Assembly: GCA_045597125.1 (NCBI GenBank)
Contig: JAZODR010000052.1
Coordinates: forward strand, 1-64,000
Origin: RGIG5579 sp045597125
GTDB taxonomy: Bacteria; Bacillota; Clostridia; Oscillospirales; SIG627
DNA length: 64,000 nucleotides
Direction: 5' to 3'
Both the position numbers and the translations under genes were made by a program. How positions within the stretch are numbered: position 1 is the first letter of the stretch; each line of letters starts with the position of its first letter. Shown here piece by piece: positions 24,418-32,746 of the stretch. The notes under the pieces were generated by a model. That model was not told where the DNA came from, made no database searches, and saw only the letters and a program-made list of their open reading frames with translations.

Positions 24418-25254
24418 ATGGAAAATCAAAAAAAGGTTGAACTTCAAAAGATTGCAACCAAAATCAGACTCGGAATTCTTGAAGAGATTTTCAGCGCATC
24501 TTCCGGTCACCCCGGCGGGTCGTTATCTATTGCTGATATTCTCTCTTATCTTTTCTTTGAAAAGATGAATGTGGATCCTGCTGATCCCAAAAAAGCGGAC
24601 CGTGACAGATTGGTTCTATCAAAGGGTCACACCGCGCCCGCTTTGTATGCAGCTTTAGCAAATCGTGGCTATTTTAGCACTGATATGCTGAAGACTTTCA
24701 GAAACAAGGACAGTATTCTTCAAGGACACCCCGATATGAAATACATTCCCGGTGTTGATATGTCTTCCGGCTCTTTGGGCCAAGGTATTTCCGCCGCTTG
24801 CGGTATGGCTCTCAGCGCAAAACTCAGCAGCAAAGATTACAAAGTCTATACGATTCTTGGTGACGGTGAACTTGAAGAAGGTCAGGTTTGGGAAGCAGCT
24901 ATGTTTGCTGCACACTATGGATTGAATAATCTTTGTGCATTTATCGACTTTAACGGACTGCAGATTGATGGTGACATCACCAAGGTTATGAACCCCACTC
25001 CCATTGATGCAAAATTTGCAGCATTTGGTTGGGATGTTATTGTTATCGACGGTCACGATCTTGAACAAATTGAGAAAGCTGTTGCAAAGCTGGGCACCAC
25101 CGAGAAACCCCTTGCAATTGTTTGCAAGTGTATTAAGGGCAAAGGAGTTTCCTTTATGGAAAATCAAGCAGGTTGGCACGGAAATGCACCCAATGCTGAA
25201 CAGTATGAAGCCGCTAAGTCTGAGCTGGAAGCAACATTAGCAGCATTGAACTAA
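24418..25254 (+). CDS. transketolase, N-terminal (TPP-binding) subunit
   Basis: A 278-aa protein equal to the first third of transketolase. GHPGGSLSIADIL, HDPDM-like GHPDMKYIPG and the TPP-binding GDGELEEGQVWEAAMFAA motif are present. With the next gene it forms a split transketolase that moves two-carbon units in the pentose phosphate pathway. ATG 24418 follows TTGGAGG. rpiB of the same pathway lies at 57.3 kb. Confidence 0.94.
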   Translation: MENQKKVELQKIATKIRLGILEEIFSASSGHPGGSLSIADILSYLFFEKMNVDPADPKKADRDRLVLSKGHTAPALYAALANRGYFSTDMLKTFRNKDSILQGHPDMKYIPGVDMSSGSLGQGISAACGMALSAKLSSKDYKVYTILGDGELEEGQVWEAAMFAAHYGLNNLCAFIDFNGLQIDGDITKVMNPTPIDAKFAAFGWDVIVIDGHDLEQIEKAVAKLGTTEKPLAIVCKCIKGKGVSFMENQAGWHGNAPNAEQYEAAKSELEATLAALN

Positions 25255-25269
25255 TTGGAAAGGTAGGAT

Positions 25270-26241
25270 ATGAAAATGAAACTTCAGAAAAAATATGAAA
25301 TTGGCCAAAAAGTTGCCACCAGAGAAGCTTACGGTGCTGCCCTTGCTGAATTTGGTGCAGATGAAAATATTATCGTAATGGACGCCGACCTTTCCAAGTC
25401 TACCAAAACTGCTGACTTTAAAAAGGTTTATCCCGAACGCTTTATCAACTGTGGTATTGCCGAGGCAAATATGATCAGCGTTGCTGCAGGTCTTGCTGCT
25501 ACTGGTAAAACTGTTTTTGCAAGTTCCTTTGCTATGTTTGCTGCAGGCAGAGCTTTTGAACAGGTTCGTAACTCCGTTGGATACCCTCATTTGAATGTGA
25601 AAATCGGCGCTACTCATGCCGGAATTACAGTTGGCGAGGACGGTGCAACCCACCAGTGCAATGAGGATTTGGCAGTAATGCGTACTATTCCCGGTATGGT
25701 TGTTATTAATCCTGCAGACGCTGTGGAAGCAAGAGCCGCTGTATATGCTGCAATCAACTATAACGGTCCCGTTTATCTTCGCTTTGGAAGACTCGGTGTA
25801 CCCGTAGTTTTCGATGAAGAGACATACGATTTTGAAATCGGTAAAGGTGTGAAAATCCGCGAAGGTAAAGATGTTACCATCGTTGCAACCGGCATTTGTA
25901 CCGCTGAAGCGATTAAAGCAGCGGATGAACTGGAAAAAGAAGGTATTTCTGCAGAAATTATCAACATTCACACCATTAAACCCATTGACTCCGAAATTTT
26001 GAAAGCTTCCGCTGCAAAAACGGGCTGTGTTGTTACCGCCGAAGAGCATAACGTAATTGGCGGTCTCGGCAGCGCAGTATGTGAAACACTTGCGGAAAGC
26101 AATCCTGTTCCCGTTTTGAGAGTTGGTGTAAACGATTGCTTCGGTAAATCCGGCAAGGCTGCTGAACTGATTGACGTATTCGGCCTTTCCGCTAGATTTA
26201 TTGCCCAGAAAGCAAAAGAAGCAATAAGTCTTAAAAAATAA
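25270..26241 (+). CDS. transketolase, C-terminal subunit
   Basis: A 323-aa protein with the pyrimidine-binding domain (residues ~10-170, with MISVAAGLAATGKTVFASSF) and the transketolase C-terminal domain. It complements the preceding gene, 15 nt upstream, to form the heteromeric enzyme. An alternative start is ATG 25276. A strong terminator follows. Confidence 0.94.
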   Translation: MKMKLQKKYEIGQKVATREAYGAALAEFGADENIIVMDADLSKSTKTADFKKVYPERFINCGIAEANMISVAAGLAATGKTVFASSFAMFAAGRAFEQVRNSVGYPHLNVKIGATHAGITVGEDGATHQCNEDLAVMRTIPGMVVINPADAVEARAAVYAAINYNGPVYLRFGRLGVPVVFDEETYDFEIGKGVKIREGKDVTIVATGICTAEAIKAADELEKEGISAEIINIHTIKPIDSEILKASAAKTGCVVTAEEHNVIGGLGSAVCETLAESNPVPVLRVGVNDCFGKSGKAAELIDVFGLSARFIAQKAKEAISLKK

Positions 26242-26251
26242 ACAAAATTAA

Positions 26252-26284
26252 AAACGAGCTTTCGATTGAAAGCTCGTTTTTTTA
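26252..26284 (+). terminator. intrinsic terminator
   Basis: Stem ACGAGCTTTC / GAAAGCTCGT, loop GATT, then TTTTTTT. Ends the transketolase unit. The complementary A-run may also end sigG transcripts. Confidence 0.85.
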
Positions 26285-26352
26285 TACAAAGACAGCTCTG
26301 AAGTAATCAAGTTGTTGCATAATATATATTCCAAAAATACAAATCAAGAGGA

Positions 26353-27174
26353 TTACATTTGTTTTCGTATTCGTTGTAATGCCCCCTTTTCCAAACGGCT
26401 CACCTGCGCCTGACTAATCCCGATTTCTCCCGCAACTTCCATCTGTGTTTTTCCTTGGTAATATCGCAAATTCAAAATATTTTTTTCCCGCTCACCCAAA
26501 TGTTTTACTGCCTCTTCAAGGGCAATATTTTCAATCCAATGTTCATCCGCGCACTTTTGATCGCGAATTTGGTCCATCAAATAAATCGTATCACCGCTAT
26601 CAGAATATACCGGATCATACAACGACACAGGGTCTATCACAGCATCCAAGGCTTGAGTGACTTCCTTTTCCGTTACCTGCTGAACTTCCTCTTGGCGTTC
26701 CTCAGATAATTCCTTCAAACGAAAGTTTACTGCTTTAGTAATTTCCTCGTTGTTTGGCTCTCGACCAAGTTTAACCGTTAAATTTTCCCGTTCTGCCAAT
26801 GCTTTATATGCCAAATCCCGAACGGACCTACTCACTCGAATCATATTATTATCTCTCAAAAATCTACGAAGCTCCCCAATAATCATCGGAACTGCATAAG
26901 TGCTAAAACGAACATTCTGAGTAACATCAAAATTGTCCACCGCTTTAATCAAACCAATACAACCAACTTGAAACAAATCATCGGGGCTGTCATATCTTCT
27001 GGTAAATTTTTGAATAACGCTGAGTACCAATTTTAAATTACCGGATATCAATTGATCACGGGCAGATTTGTCACCGCTTTTTACTCTTCTGAGTAGTTCG
27101 CATTTCTCCTGTTCGGACAAAACTTTTAACGCCGACGTATTGATTCCCGAAAGTTCAACTTTCCCTATCAACAT
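26353..27174 (-). CDS. sigG: RNA polymerase forespore sigma factor SigG
   Basis: A 273-aa sigma-70 family factor driving late forespore genes (SASPs, spoVA). Region 2 (DDLFQVGCIGLIKAVDNFD, RFSTYAVPMIIGELRRFLRD), region 3 and region 4 (EKNILNLRYYQGKTQMEVAG, ISQAQVSRLEKGA) match SigG rather than SigF. Between regions 2 and 3/4, near LKELSEERQEE, it is about 14 residues longer than the B. subtilis protein. The start is probably ATG 27174, just after GGAGGTGAT (the next codon TTG gives better spacing); the frame to 27201 has no ribosome site. It is downstream of a SASP gene, not of spoIIGA-sigE. Confidence 0.93.
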   Translation of the reverse strand: MLIGKVELSGINTSALKVLSEQEKCELLRRVKSGDKSARDQLISGNLKLVLSVIQKFTRRYDSPDDLFQVGCIGLIKAVDNFDVTQNVRFSTYAVPMIIGELRRFLRDNNMIRVSRSVRDLAYKALAERENLTVKLGREPNNEEITKAVNFRLKELSEERQEEVQQVTEKEVTQALDAVIDPVSLYDPVYSDSGDTIYLMDQIRDQKCADEHWIENIALEEAVKHLGEREKNILNLRYYQGKTQMEVAGEIGISQAQVSRLEKGALQRIRKQM

Positions 27175-27227
27175 ATCACCTCCGAAACTTATTATTTCCA
27201 TGTCTTATATTGCTCATTCCAAAGAAA

Positions 27228-27254
27228 AAAGAAGTCGCTAATGCGACTTCTTTT
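27228..27254 (-). terminator. intrinsic terminator of the SASP gene
   Basis: Stem AGAAGTCGC / GCGACTTCT with a 4-nt loop and T-run on the minus strand, between the SASP gene and sigG. Confidence 0.85.
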
Positions 27255-27263
27255 TTATGCTTG

Positions 27264-27458
27264 TTATCTGTTTTTCATCTGGTTCTCAGCGTTTTCAATC
27301 AGCTTCTTAACCATCTGACCACCAATGGAGCCAGCTTGCTTTGCGGTAAGATCGCCGTTGTAACCCTGCTTCAGATTTACACCAACCTCAGAAGCTGCTT
27401 CCATCTTAAAACGGTTCAACGCTTCCTTAGCTTCAGGAACAAGAGACTTATTAGCCAT
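27264..27458 (-). CDS. alpha/beta-type small acid-soluble spore protein
   Basis: A 64-aa SASP that coats and protects spore DNA and is degraded at germination. It shows the GPR protease-site region (RFKMEAASEVGVNL), the DNA-binding GYNGDLTAKQAGSIGGQMVKKL segment in two parts (GDLTAKQAGSIGGQMVK) and a polar tail. It is preceded by AAGGAG and followed by its own terminator. It should be under SigG, whose gene is next downstream. Confidence 0.96.
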   Translation of the reverse strand: MANKSLVPEAKEALNRFKMEAASEVGVNLKQGYNGDLTAKQAGSIGGQMVKKLIENAENQMKNR

Positions 27459-27587
27459 GTTCTTTAACTCCTTGTTAAGAAATTTGAGCCTAGGCTCTTA
27501 TGCCATAAAATGAGATCATTTCGTTGGCTCGCTAATATTGTTTCACAAAATTATAAATATATCAATGGTAAGTTGTGGAAATGATTC

Positions 27588-27616
27588 TTGAAATATTTTT
27601 TGATTTGTGTTATAAT
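27588..27616 (+). promoter_or_regulatory. sigma-A promoter of the DUF4364 gene
   Basis: TTGAAA (27588-27593), 17 bp, TATAAT (27611-27616). Confidence 0.75.
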
Positions 27617-27645
27617 ATAGAAACATAAAACTACGGAGGAACAGT

Positions 27646-28191
27646 ATGCCCCAACGTTTATACAAGGACGAAGAAATCAAATTAATAATTCTATATCTGC
27701 TGAACGAGCTGGATGATGAATTCGATTTTCAAACGATATCTGAAATCATTATCTGGGATGGTTCCATCAGTTATTTTGTGTTTTCACAATGCTTTAATGA
27801 ATTGATAGAAACAGGTGCAATTAAGAAAATTGAAAAAGGAGAAGGAATTGAACCGGTTTTTGCTGCCAGTTCCTTGGGAAAAGAATTTATTCTGGAAGCA
27901 AAAGATTCAATTCTTAGCTTTGTGAAAGACCGCATTATGCATAGCGCTACTCGTCTTCTCGCATTTAAAAAAGACGGAACCAATATTAATACAAAAATAG
28001 AACCCAAACAAGCAGGATATCAATTATCCTGTTCCATTTCTAATAAAAAATTCAATCTCCTGGAAATTAATATGTATCTGGATAATTTGGAAGAAGCTGA
28101 GCTCCTTCAACAAAGTTTTGAGAATAAAGCCGAGCGTATTTACAGTAATTTGCTTGCTCAACTAAGCGGAGATTCAAAATTTATTTTTTAA
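27646..28191 (+). CDS. DUF4364 family protein
   Basis: A 181-aa cytoplasmic protein of a Clostridia-specific family. The first ~75 residues look like a winged-helix domain (EIKLIILYLLNEL... FNELIETGAIKKIEKG), so a DNA-binding role is plausible. The C-terminal half is a mixed alpha/beta domain of unknown role. Ribosome site ACGGAGG. Monocistronic between its own promoter and a strong terminator. Confidence 0.85.
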   Translation: MPQRLYKDEEIKLIILYLLNELDDEFDFQTISEIIIWDGSISYFVFSQCFNELIETGAIKKIEKGEGIEPVFAASSLGKEFILEAKDSILSFVKDRIMHSATRLLAFKKDGTNINTKIEPKQAGYQLSCSISNKKFNLLEINMYLDNLEEAELLQQSFENKAERIYSNLLAQLSGDSKFIF

Positions 28192-28196
28192 AAGAA

Positions 28197-28226
28197 AATC
28201 CCGAAGCCTAGGCTTCGGGATTTTTT
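28197..28226. terminator. bidirectional intrinsic terminator
   Basis: Stem AATCCCGAAGCC / GGCTTCGGGATT, nearly perfect, followed by a T-run. It separates the DUF4364 gene from the convergent lipoprotein gene. Confidence 0.85.
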
Positions 28227-28779
28227 ATGCAATTTCATAATAATAAAAATGATCTGCAATTTTTTCAGTGTAGTATGTGAATTTTGCTCCGTAAGAAGCC
28301 TTTTTCTCGTAACAAAATCCGTTTCCGGATGGGGCAAGTTCAACGGATGGGTCACCGAAATAGATAGGAGAATCTTCAGAGGTATAAAGTATCCCATAAT
28401 CAAAATTTTTTCCGGGAATACACATATCAAAAGCACAGACTTCTAGATTTCCCATACGAATCCAATCAATGAGTTTTACATCTGTTTGTTCAAATAAAAT
28501 TTGTATAGACGGATTTTTACATGCAGAAATGGACAAATCGTCCATATTTTGTATGTATAGATCGGTATAATCTTCACTTCCCTTAATAGAATAATAGTCA
28601 TTTCTGGAAACCAATGCGGGAAAATCCAAGGTTTCAAAATATGAAACCGCATCTTGGTATAATTCTTTATTATCCAAATAATGAGAAAACGTACGAGAAT
28701 TTTCTGGTATCGTCGCCTCTATGGAGCATGACGACATAAACAAAACCGATAAAAGTAATAAAATTAAAAATCGTTTCAT
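28225..28779 (-). CDS. putative lipoprotein
   Basis: A 184-aa protein with a type II signal peptide: MKRFLILLLLSVLFMSSC with the lipobox Cys at residue 18. The mature part is soluble, with no membrane helix and no family I recognise. ATG 28779 follows AAAGGAGA; the longer frame from TTG 28797 includes the ribosome site itself. LspA to process it is encoded at 22.9 kb. Monocistronic. Confidence 0.8.
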   Translation of the reverse strand: MKRFLILLLLSVLFMSSCSIEATIPENSRTFSHYLDNKELYQDAVSYFETLDFPALVSRNDYYSIKGSEDYTDLYIQNMDDLSISACKNPSIQILFEQTDVKLIDWIRMGNLEVCAFDMCIPGKNFDYGILYTSEDSPIYFGDPSVELAPSGNGFCYEKKASYGAKFTYYTEKIADHFYYYEIA

Positions 28780-28799
28780 CTCTACTCTCCTTTGCAAAT

Positions 28800-28828
28800 A
28801 TTATATAACAAATCGAATGCAAATTCAA
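28800..28828 (-). promoter_or_regulatory. sigma-A promoter of the lipoprotein gene
   Basis: Minus strand: TTGAAT (28823-28828), 17 bp, TATAAT (28800-28805). Confidence 0.7.
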
Positions 28829-28832
28829 GACA

Positions 28833-28868
28833 AAAAAGGTCACAGGAAAATTTCCTGTGACCTTTTTT
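28833..28868 (-). terminator. intrinsic terminator of the 2-oxoacid dehydrogenase operon
   Basis: Stem AAGGTCACAGGAAA / TTTCCTGTGACCTT with flanking A/T runs, directly after the E1 stop. Confidence 0.9.
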
Positions 28869-28876
28869 TAGAAAAT

Positions 28877-31354
28877 TTAGATGCCCTTCTTAGATCTTTC
28901 AATCTTTTCAATGGTAGTGAAATTGTTCTTTGCAACGTGACCGGGCAGAGGCATAATCTTTTCATGGATAGCATCAATGATCCACTCAGCCTGCGGGAAG
29001 AACATATGATCAAGCTCGAAGCAAGGCGTAATCCAGTTTCTGGAACCAACAACGGTAACAGGTCCATCCAGATAATCGAAAGCCATTTCCGTAATATTGG
29101 AAGCCATATCTCTCATTACAGAGTTTCTTTCAACAGCATCACCAACGATTACACACTTACCGGTTTTCTTAACAGACTCTACAACCTTAGTGTAATCAAA
29201 AGGCGTAATAGAACGTGTATCAATGATTTCAGCAGAAATGCCATACTTTTCTTCCAAAATCTTAGCTGCCTCAAGAGCTCTATACAATACTGCACCAATG
29301 GTCAGAATGGTAACGTCTTTACCAACTTTCTTAATATCGGGATCGCCAATGGTAATTTCATAGGCTTCTTCAGGAACACCGCCTTCGTGGAATTCCTCGC
29401 CCTTGTCATAAATTCTCTGAGATTCAAAGAAGATTACGGGGTCAGTACCATTCAGGGCAGTTTCCATCAGACCCTTTGCATCGTAAGGAGTAGAGGGGAA
29501 TACAACCTTCAGACCGGGAATATGAGCAGTCAAAGCAGTCCAATCCTGAGAATGCTGTGCGCCGTACTTGGAACCTACGGAAACTCTGAGGATAATCGGC
29601 ATCTTAAGAATACCGGCACTCATAGACTGCCACTTTGCCATCTGATTAAAGATTTCGTCGCCTGCGCAGCCGATAAAGTCAGCATACATAAGCTCTACGA
29701 TACAACGACCGCCGCACATTGCGTAACCTACCGCGGAACCAACAATAGCAGATTCGGAAATAGGAGAGTTGAACAGTCTATGATAAGGAACTGCCTCGGT
29801 CATCTTCTTATAAACGCCGAATGCACCGCCCCAGTCACGGTTATCTTCACCGTAAGCGATAAGGGTGGGATCTTCATAGTACTTGTTGATGATCGGCTCA
29901 GCCAGACCATCGCGGATGTTGTACATCTTCATCTTAGAAACAGGTTTGCCGTTTGCATCAGTTGCAGAACGGATCTTACCGCGAATTTCCTTAACTCTGG
30001 GACACTCATCCTTGGGAACAAGCATCTCGGGCTCTCTTCCCTCTTCCATCGTGGGCTTGTGGAGGTTGGAGAACATCATACCGGAAATAGCATCGGGATT
30101 CTTATCCAGATCCATTCTGGGAGAAATCTCTTCGTTGATGGCAAGCTTCATAATCTCGGTCATACGGTTGGTAATCTGCTCGTGAATCAGAGCAAACTCT
30201 TCTTCCTTAGCGATACCACCTGCAATCAGCTTGTTCTTAAATGCGGGGATGGGATCCGCATCCTGCCATGCCTTAATTTCTTCGGGGGTTCTGTAGGTGG
30301 AGGAGTCGGAGGGAGAGTGGCCGGATACACGGTATGTAACAACATCGAGAAGTGCAGGACCCTTGCCCTGAAGCAAGATTTCCTTCTTTCTGGAAACCGC
30401 ATCAATTACAGCCAAAGGATCGTAGCCGTTTACGCGCTCGGCATGCATCTGGTTGGGATTGAAACCCGCACCAAGACGAGCAACCATATCAAAGCCCATG
30501 GTTTCGCCACGGGTCTGACCGCCCATACCGTAGTGGTTGTTAAACACATTAAAGAGAATCGGCATACCCTCGCCCTTACCATCATCCCAGAGCTTGGTAA
30601 TCTGGTCCATAGAAGCGAAGTTAAAGGACTCAAGAGCGGGACCGCGGCCGCAGGCGCCGTCGCCAAAGTTTGCAACAACAATACCCTTCTTACGGTTACA
30701 TCTCTTGTACAGAGCGGCACCGAGAGCTACAGGAGCTGCAGAACCAACGATAGCGTTGTTGGGCATAATACCGAAAGGAATGAAGAAAGCGTGCATAGAT
30801 CCACCCAAACCACGGTTAAAACCGGTGGTTCTGGCAAATACTTCTGCCAGTGCACCGTACAGAAGGAAGTTGATAGCCAGTTCTTTAATATCGCCACCGG
30901 CATTCATATGCTTTTCAACAACATTCAGGACAGCACCGTCCAAAAACTCCTTCATAACCTCATAAAGTTCTTTCTCATCCAGTTTTTCAATGGAAGAAAG
31001 ACCCTTAGCAAGGATTTCGCCGTGACTTCTGTGAGAACCAAAGGTAAGGTCATCAATGTCAAGGCTATAAGCTTCACCAACAGCACTTGCCTCCTGTCCA
31101 ATAGAAAGGTGGGCGGGACCGGGGTTGTTATACTCTACACCGTTATAACAGCTTTTAACTTTCACTTCATTGAGCATGGTTTCGAACTCGCGAATAATTG
31201 CCATATCGCGATAAATTCTCATCATGTCAGCTTTGGTGTAGATTTTCATTTCTTCTTTCAAGGTCTTCTTGTACTGACATACGGGGATATCCTCAAAATG
31301 GATAACACCGGACTCAAAGGCCTTACCGGGATCGACAAATTGACTCTTAGGCAT
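28877..31354 (-). CDS. 2-oxoacid dehydrogenase E1 component, alpha-beta fusion
   Basis: An 825-aa TPP-dependent enzyme. The alpha part (~40-450) has the HRSHGE active-site His (near 108), the TPP motif GDGACGRGPALESFNFASM (near 230) and YRVSGHSPSD. The beta part (~490-825) has IAYGEDNRDWGGAFGV and FNSPISESAIVGSAVGYA. Normally two genes, here one chain. About 35 extra residues sit between the His motif and GLGGSMH. It decarboxylates a 2-oxoacid and passes the acyl group to lipoyl-E2. Pyruvate, acetoin or branched-chain acids are all possible. Last gene of the operon. Confidence 0.9.
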   Translation of the reverse strand: MPKSQFVDPGKAFESGVIHFEDIPVCQYKKTLKEEMKIYTKADMMRIYRDMAIIREFETMLNEVKVKSCYNGVEYNNPGPAHLSIGQEASAVGEAYSLDIDDLTFGSHRSHGEILAKGLSSIEKLDEKELYEVMKEFLDGAVLNVVEKHMNAGGDIKELAINFLLYGALAEVFARTTGFNRGLGGSMHAFFIPFGIMPNNAIVGSAAPVALGAALYKRCNRKKGIVVANFGDGACGRGPALESFNFASMDQITKLWDDGKGEGMPILFNVFNNHYGMGGQTRGETMGFDMVARLGAGFNPNQMHAERVNGYDPLAVIDAVSRKKEILLQGKGPALLDVVTYRVSGHSPSDSSTYRTPEEIKAWQDADPIPAFKNKLIAGGIAKEEEFALIHEQITNRMTEIMKLAINEEISPRMDLDKNPDAISGMMFSNLHKPTMEEGREPEMLVPKDECPRVKEIRGKIRSATDANGKPVSKMKMYNIRDGLAEPIINKYYEDPTLIAYGEDNRDWGGAFGVYKKMTEAVPYHRLFNSPISESAIVGSAVGYAMCGGRCIVELMYADFIGCAGDEIFNQMAKWQSMSAGILKMPIILRVSVGSKYGAQHSQDWTALTAHIPGLKVVFPSTPYDAKGLMETALNGTDPVIFFESQRIYDKGEEFHEGGVPEEAYEITIGDPDIKKVGKDVTILTIGAVLYRALEAAKILEEKYGISAEIIDTRSITPFDYTKVVESVKKTGKCVIVGDAVERNSVMRDMASNITEMAFDYLDGPVTVVGSRNWITPCFELDHMFFPQAEWIIDAIHEKIMPLPGHVAKNNFTTIEKIERSKKGI

Positions 31355-31379
31355 TTTTTTATCTCCTTTAATTAATTAT

Positions 31380-32735
31380 TTAAAAAATTGCTTCACGAAG
31401 TACTTCGCCAACGGTGGGATGCGGGAATACAAACTTCTGAATCTCAGCAAGTCTCATTTCCTTACCAACCATCATAGCGGCACCGTATACGATTTCAGAT
31501 GCATAGGTACCAATCATATGGAACCCAAGAATCTTGTTGTGATCCTTGTCCACAATGATTTTCATAATACCCTTGCCTCCTTCGTTCTCGGCAAGATATC
31601 TTCCGCTATAGCTAAGAGGAAGGGTTCTAATTTCAACGTTGTAACCCTTTGCCTTTGCAGACTCAGTTGTTTCACCAACAGCTGCAACTTCAGGATTGGT
31701 ATAGATAACAGAAGGAATAGAATTGTAATCAACTCTGTCCTTGCCGCCAAGCATATTATTTACGGCTACTTCGCCTTCTCTGTAAGCAGTATGAGCAAGC
31801 ATAACCTTGCCGTTTACGTCACCGGCTGCCCAAACACCCGGAACATTGGTCTTACAAAATTCATCTGTAACGATTGCTCCTCTTTCCATCAGAACACCGA
31901 TTTCTTCAAGACCAAGGCCTGCAGTTCTTGCTCTACGACCAATAGAAACAAGAGCCTTGTCGCCGGCAATCTCATTTGCTTTTCCATCCAATTCATAGGT
32001 GATCTTACCGTCCTTAATGGAGGTAACCTTTGCACCCAAAATAAATTCCACACCACGCTTCTCATACTCTTTTTTGAGCATTTCAGAAATTTCGCGATCA
32101 GTAGGACCGGCAATATGATCCATCATTTCAAGTACCACAACACGGCTTCCGATACTATTAAAATAACTTACCATTTCCAGACCGATAACACCGCCGCCAA
32201 CTACCAAAAGGGTTGCGGGAACTTCTTTCATATCAAGAATTTCGCGGTTGGTCAAAGCAAAACCATTAGCAAGAGAATCTTTCAAACCGTCGATGGGAGG
32301 AAGAGTAGCTTCAGAACCGGAGCAAATCAAAAGGCGTTTGCCTTCAATCTCCTTATCGCCAGCCTGAACCTTAAATCCATCTGCAGTCTTGCCAAGAATC
32401 TTGGCGGTAGCGGTAATCACCTCAACGCCCGCCTTCTTCATCTTCATACCAACGCCGCCAACAAGTGTCTTAACAACCTTATCTTTACGATCAATGATTT
32501 TGGCATGATCAATGCTAGCGCCGGTAAACTCAACACCGTACTCCTTGCAATGCTTGGAATAGTCATAAATCTTTGCAGAATAAAGCAAAGTTTTGGTAGG
32601 AATGCACCCCTCGTTCAAGCAGGTTCCGCCAAGAGCTCTTTCCTCTACAACGCAGGTCTTAAGACCTTTTTCTGCGGCGCGCTCAGCGGCGTTATAACCG
32701 CCGGGACCACCACCGATAACAATTAAATCAAACAT
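31380..32735 (-). CDS. lpdA: dihydrolipoyl dehydrogenase (E3)
   Basis: A 451-aa flavoprotein disulfide reductase that reoxidises E2 lipoyl groups with NAD+. It has the FAD site GGGPGGYNAAERA, the redox disulfide GGTCLNEGCIPTK, a second Rossmann motif (LVVGGGVIGLEM) and the C-terminal His-Glu dyad in FPHPTVGEVLREA. It lacks an N-terminal lipoyl domain. The ribosome site AAGGAGG is strong. It lies between E2 and E1 in the operon. Confidence 0.96.
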   Translation of the reverse strand: MFDLIVIGGGPGGYNAAERAAEKGLKTCVVEERALGGTCLNEGCIPTKTLLYSAKIYDYSKHCKEYGVEFTGASIDHAKIIDRKDKVVKTLVGGVGMKMKKAGVEVITATAKILGKTADGFKVQAGDKEIEGKRLLICSGSEATLPPIDGLKDSLANGFALTNREILDMKEVPATLLVVGGGVIGLEMVSYFNSIGSRVVVLEMMDHIAGPTDREISEMLKKEYEKRGVEFILGAKVTSIKDGKITYELDGKANEIAGDKALVSIGRRARTAGLGLEEIGVLMERGAIVTDEFCKTNVPGVWAAGDVNGKVMLAHTAYREGEVAVNNMLGGKDRVDYNSIPSVIYTNPEVAAVGETTESAKAKGYNVEIRTLPLSYSGRYLAENEGGKGIMKIIVDKDHNKILGFHMIGTYASEIVYGAAMMVGKEMRLAEIQKFVFPHPTVGEVLREAIF

Positions 32736-32746
32736 TTTATGCCTCC

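Noticed and set aside
25237..26049. 270-aa minus-strand ORF
   Set aside because: Shadow of the transketolase C-terminal subunit; Phe/Cys/Asn-rich antisense composition.
28721..31375. 884-aa plus-strand ORF
   Set aside because: It is the reverse of the E1 gene; composition is unlike any protein, it spans the operon terminator and lipoprotein promoter, and E1 motifs are clear on the other strand.
31419..32726. 435-aa plus-strand ORF
   Set aside because: Antisense shadow of the E3 gene, which has all its active-site motifs.
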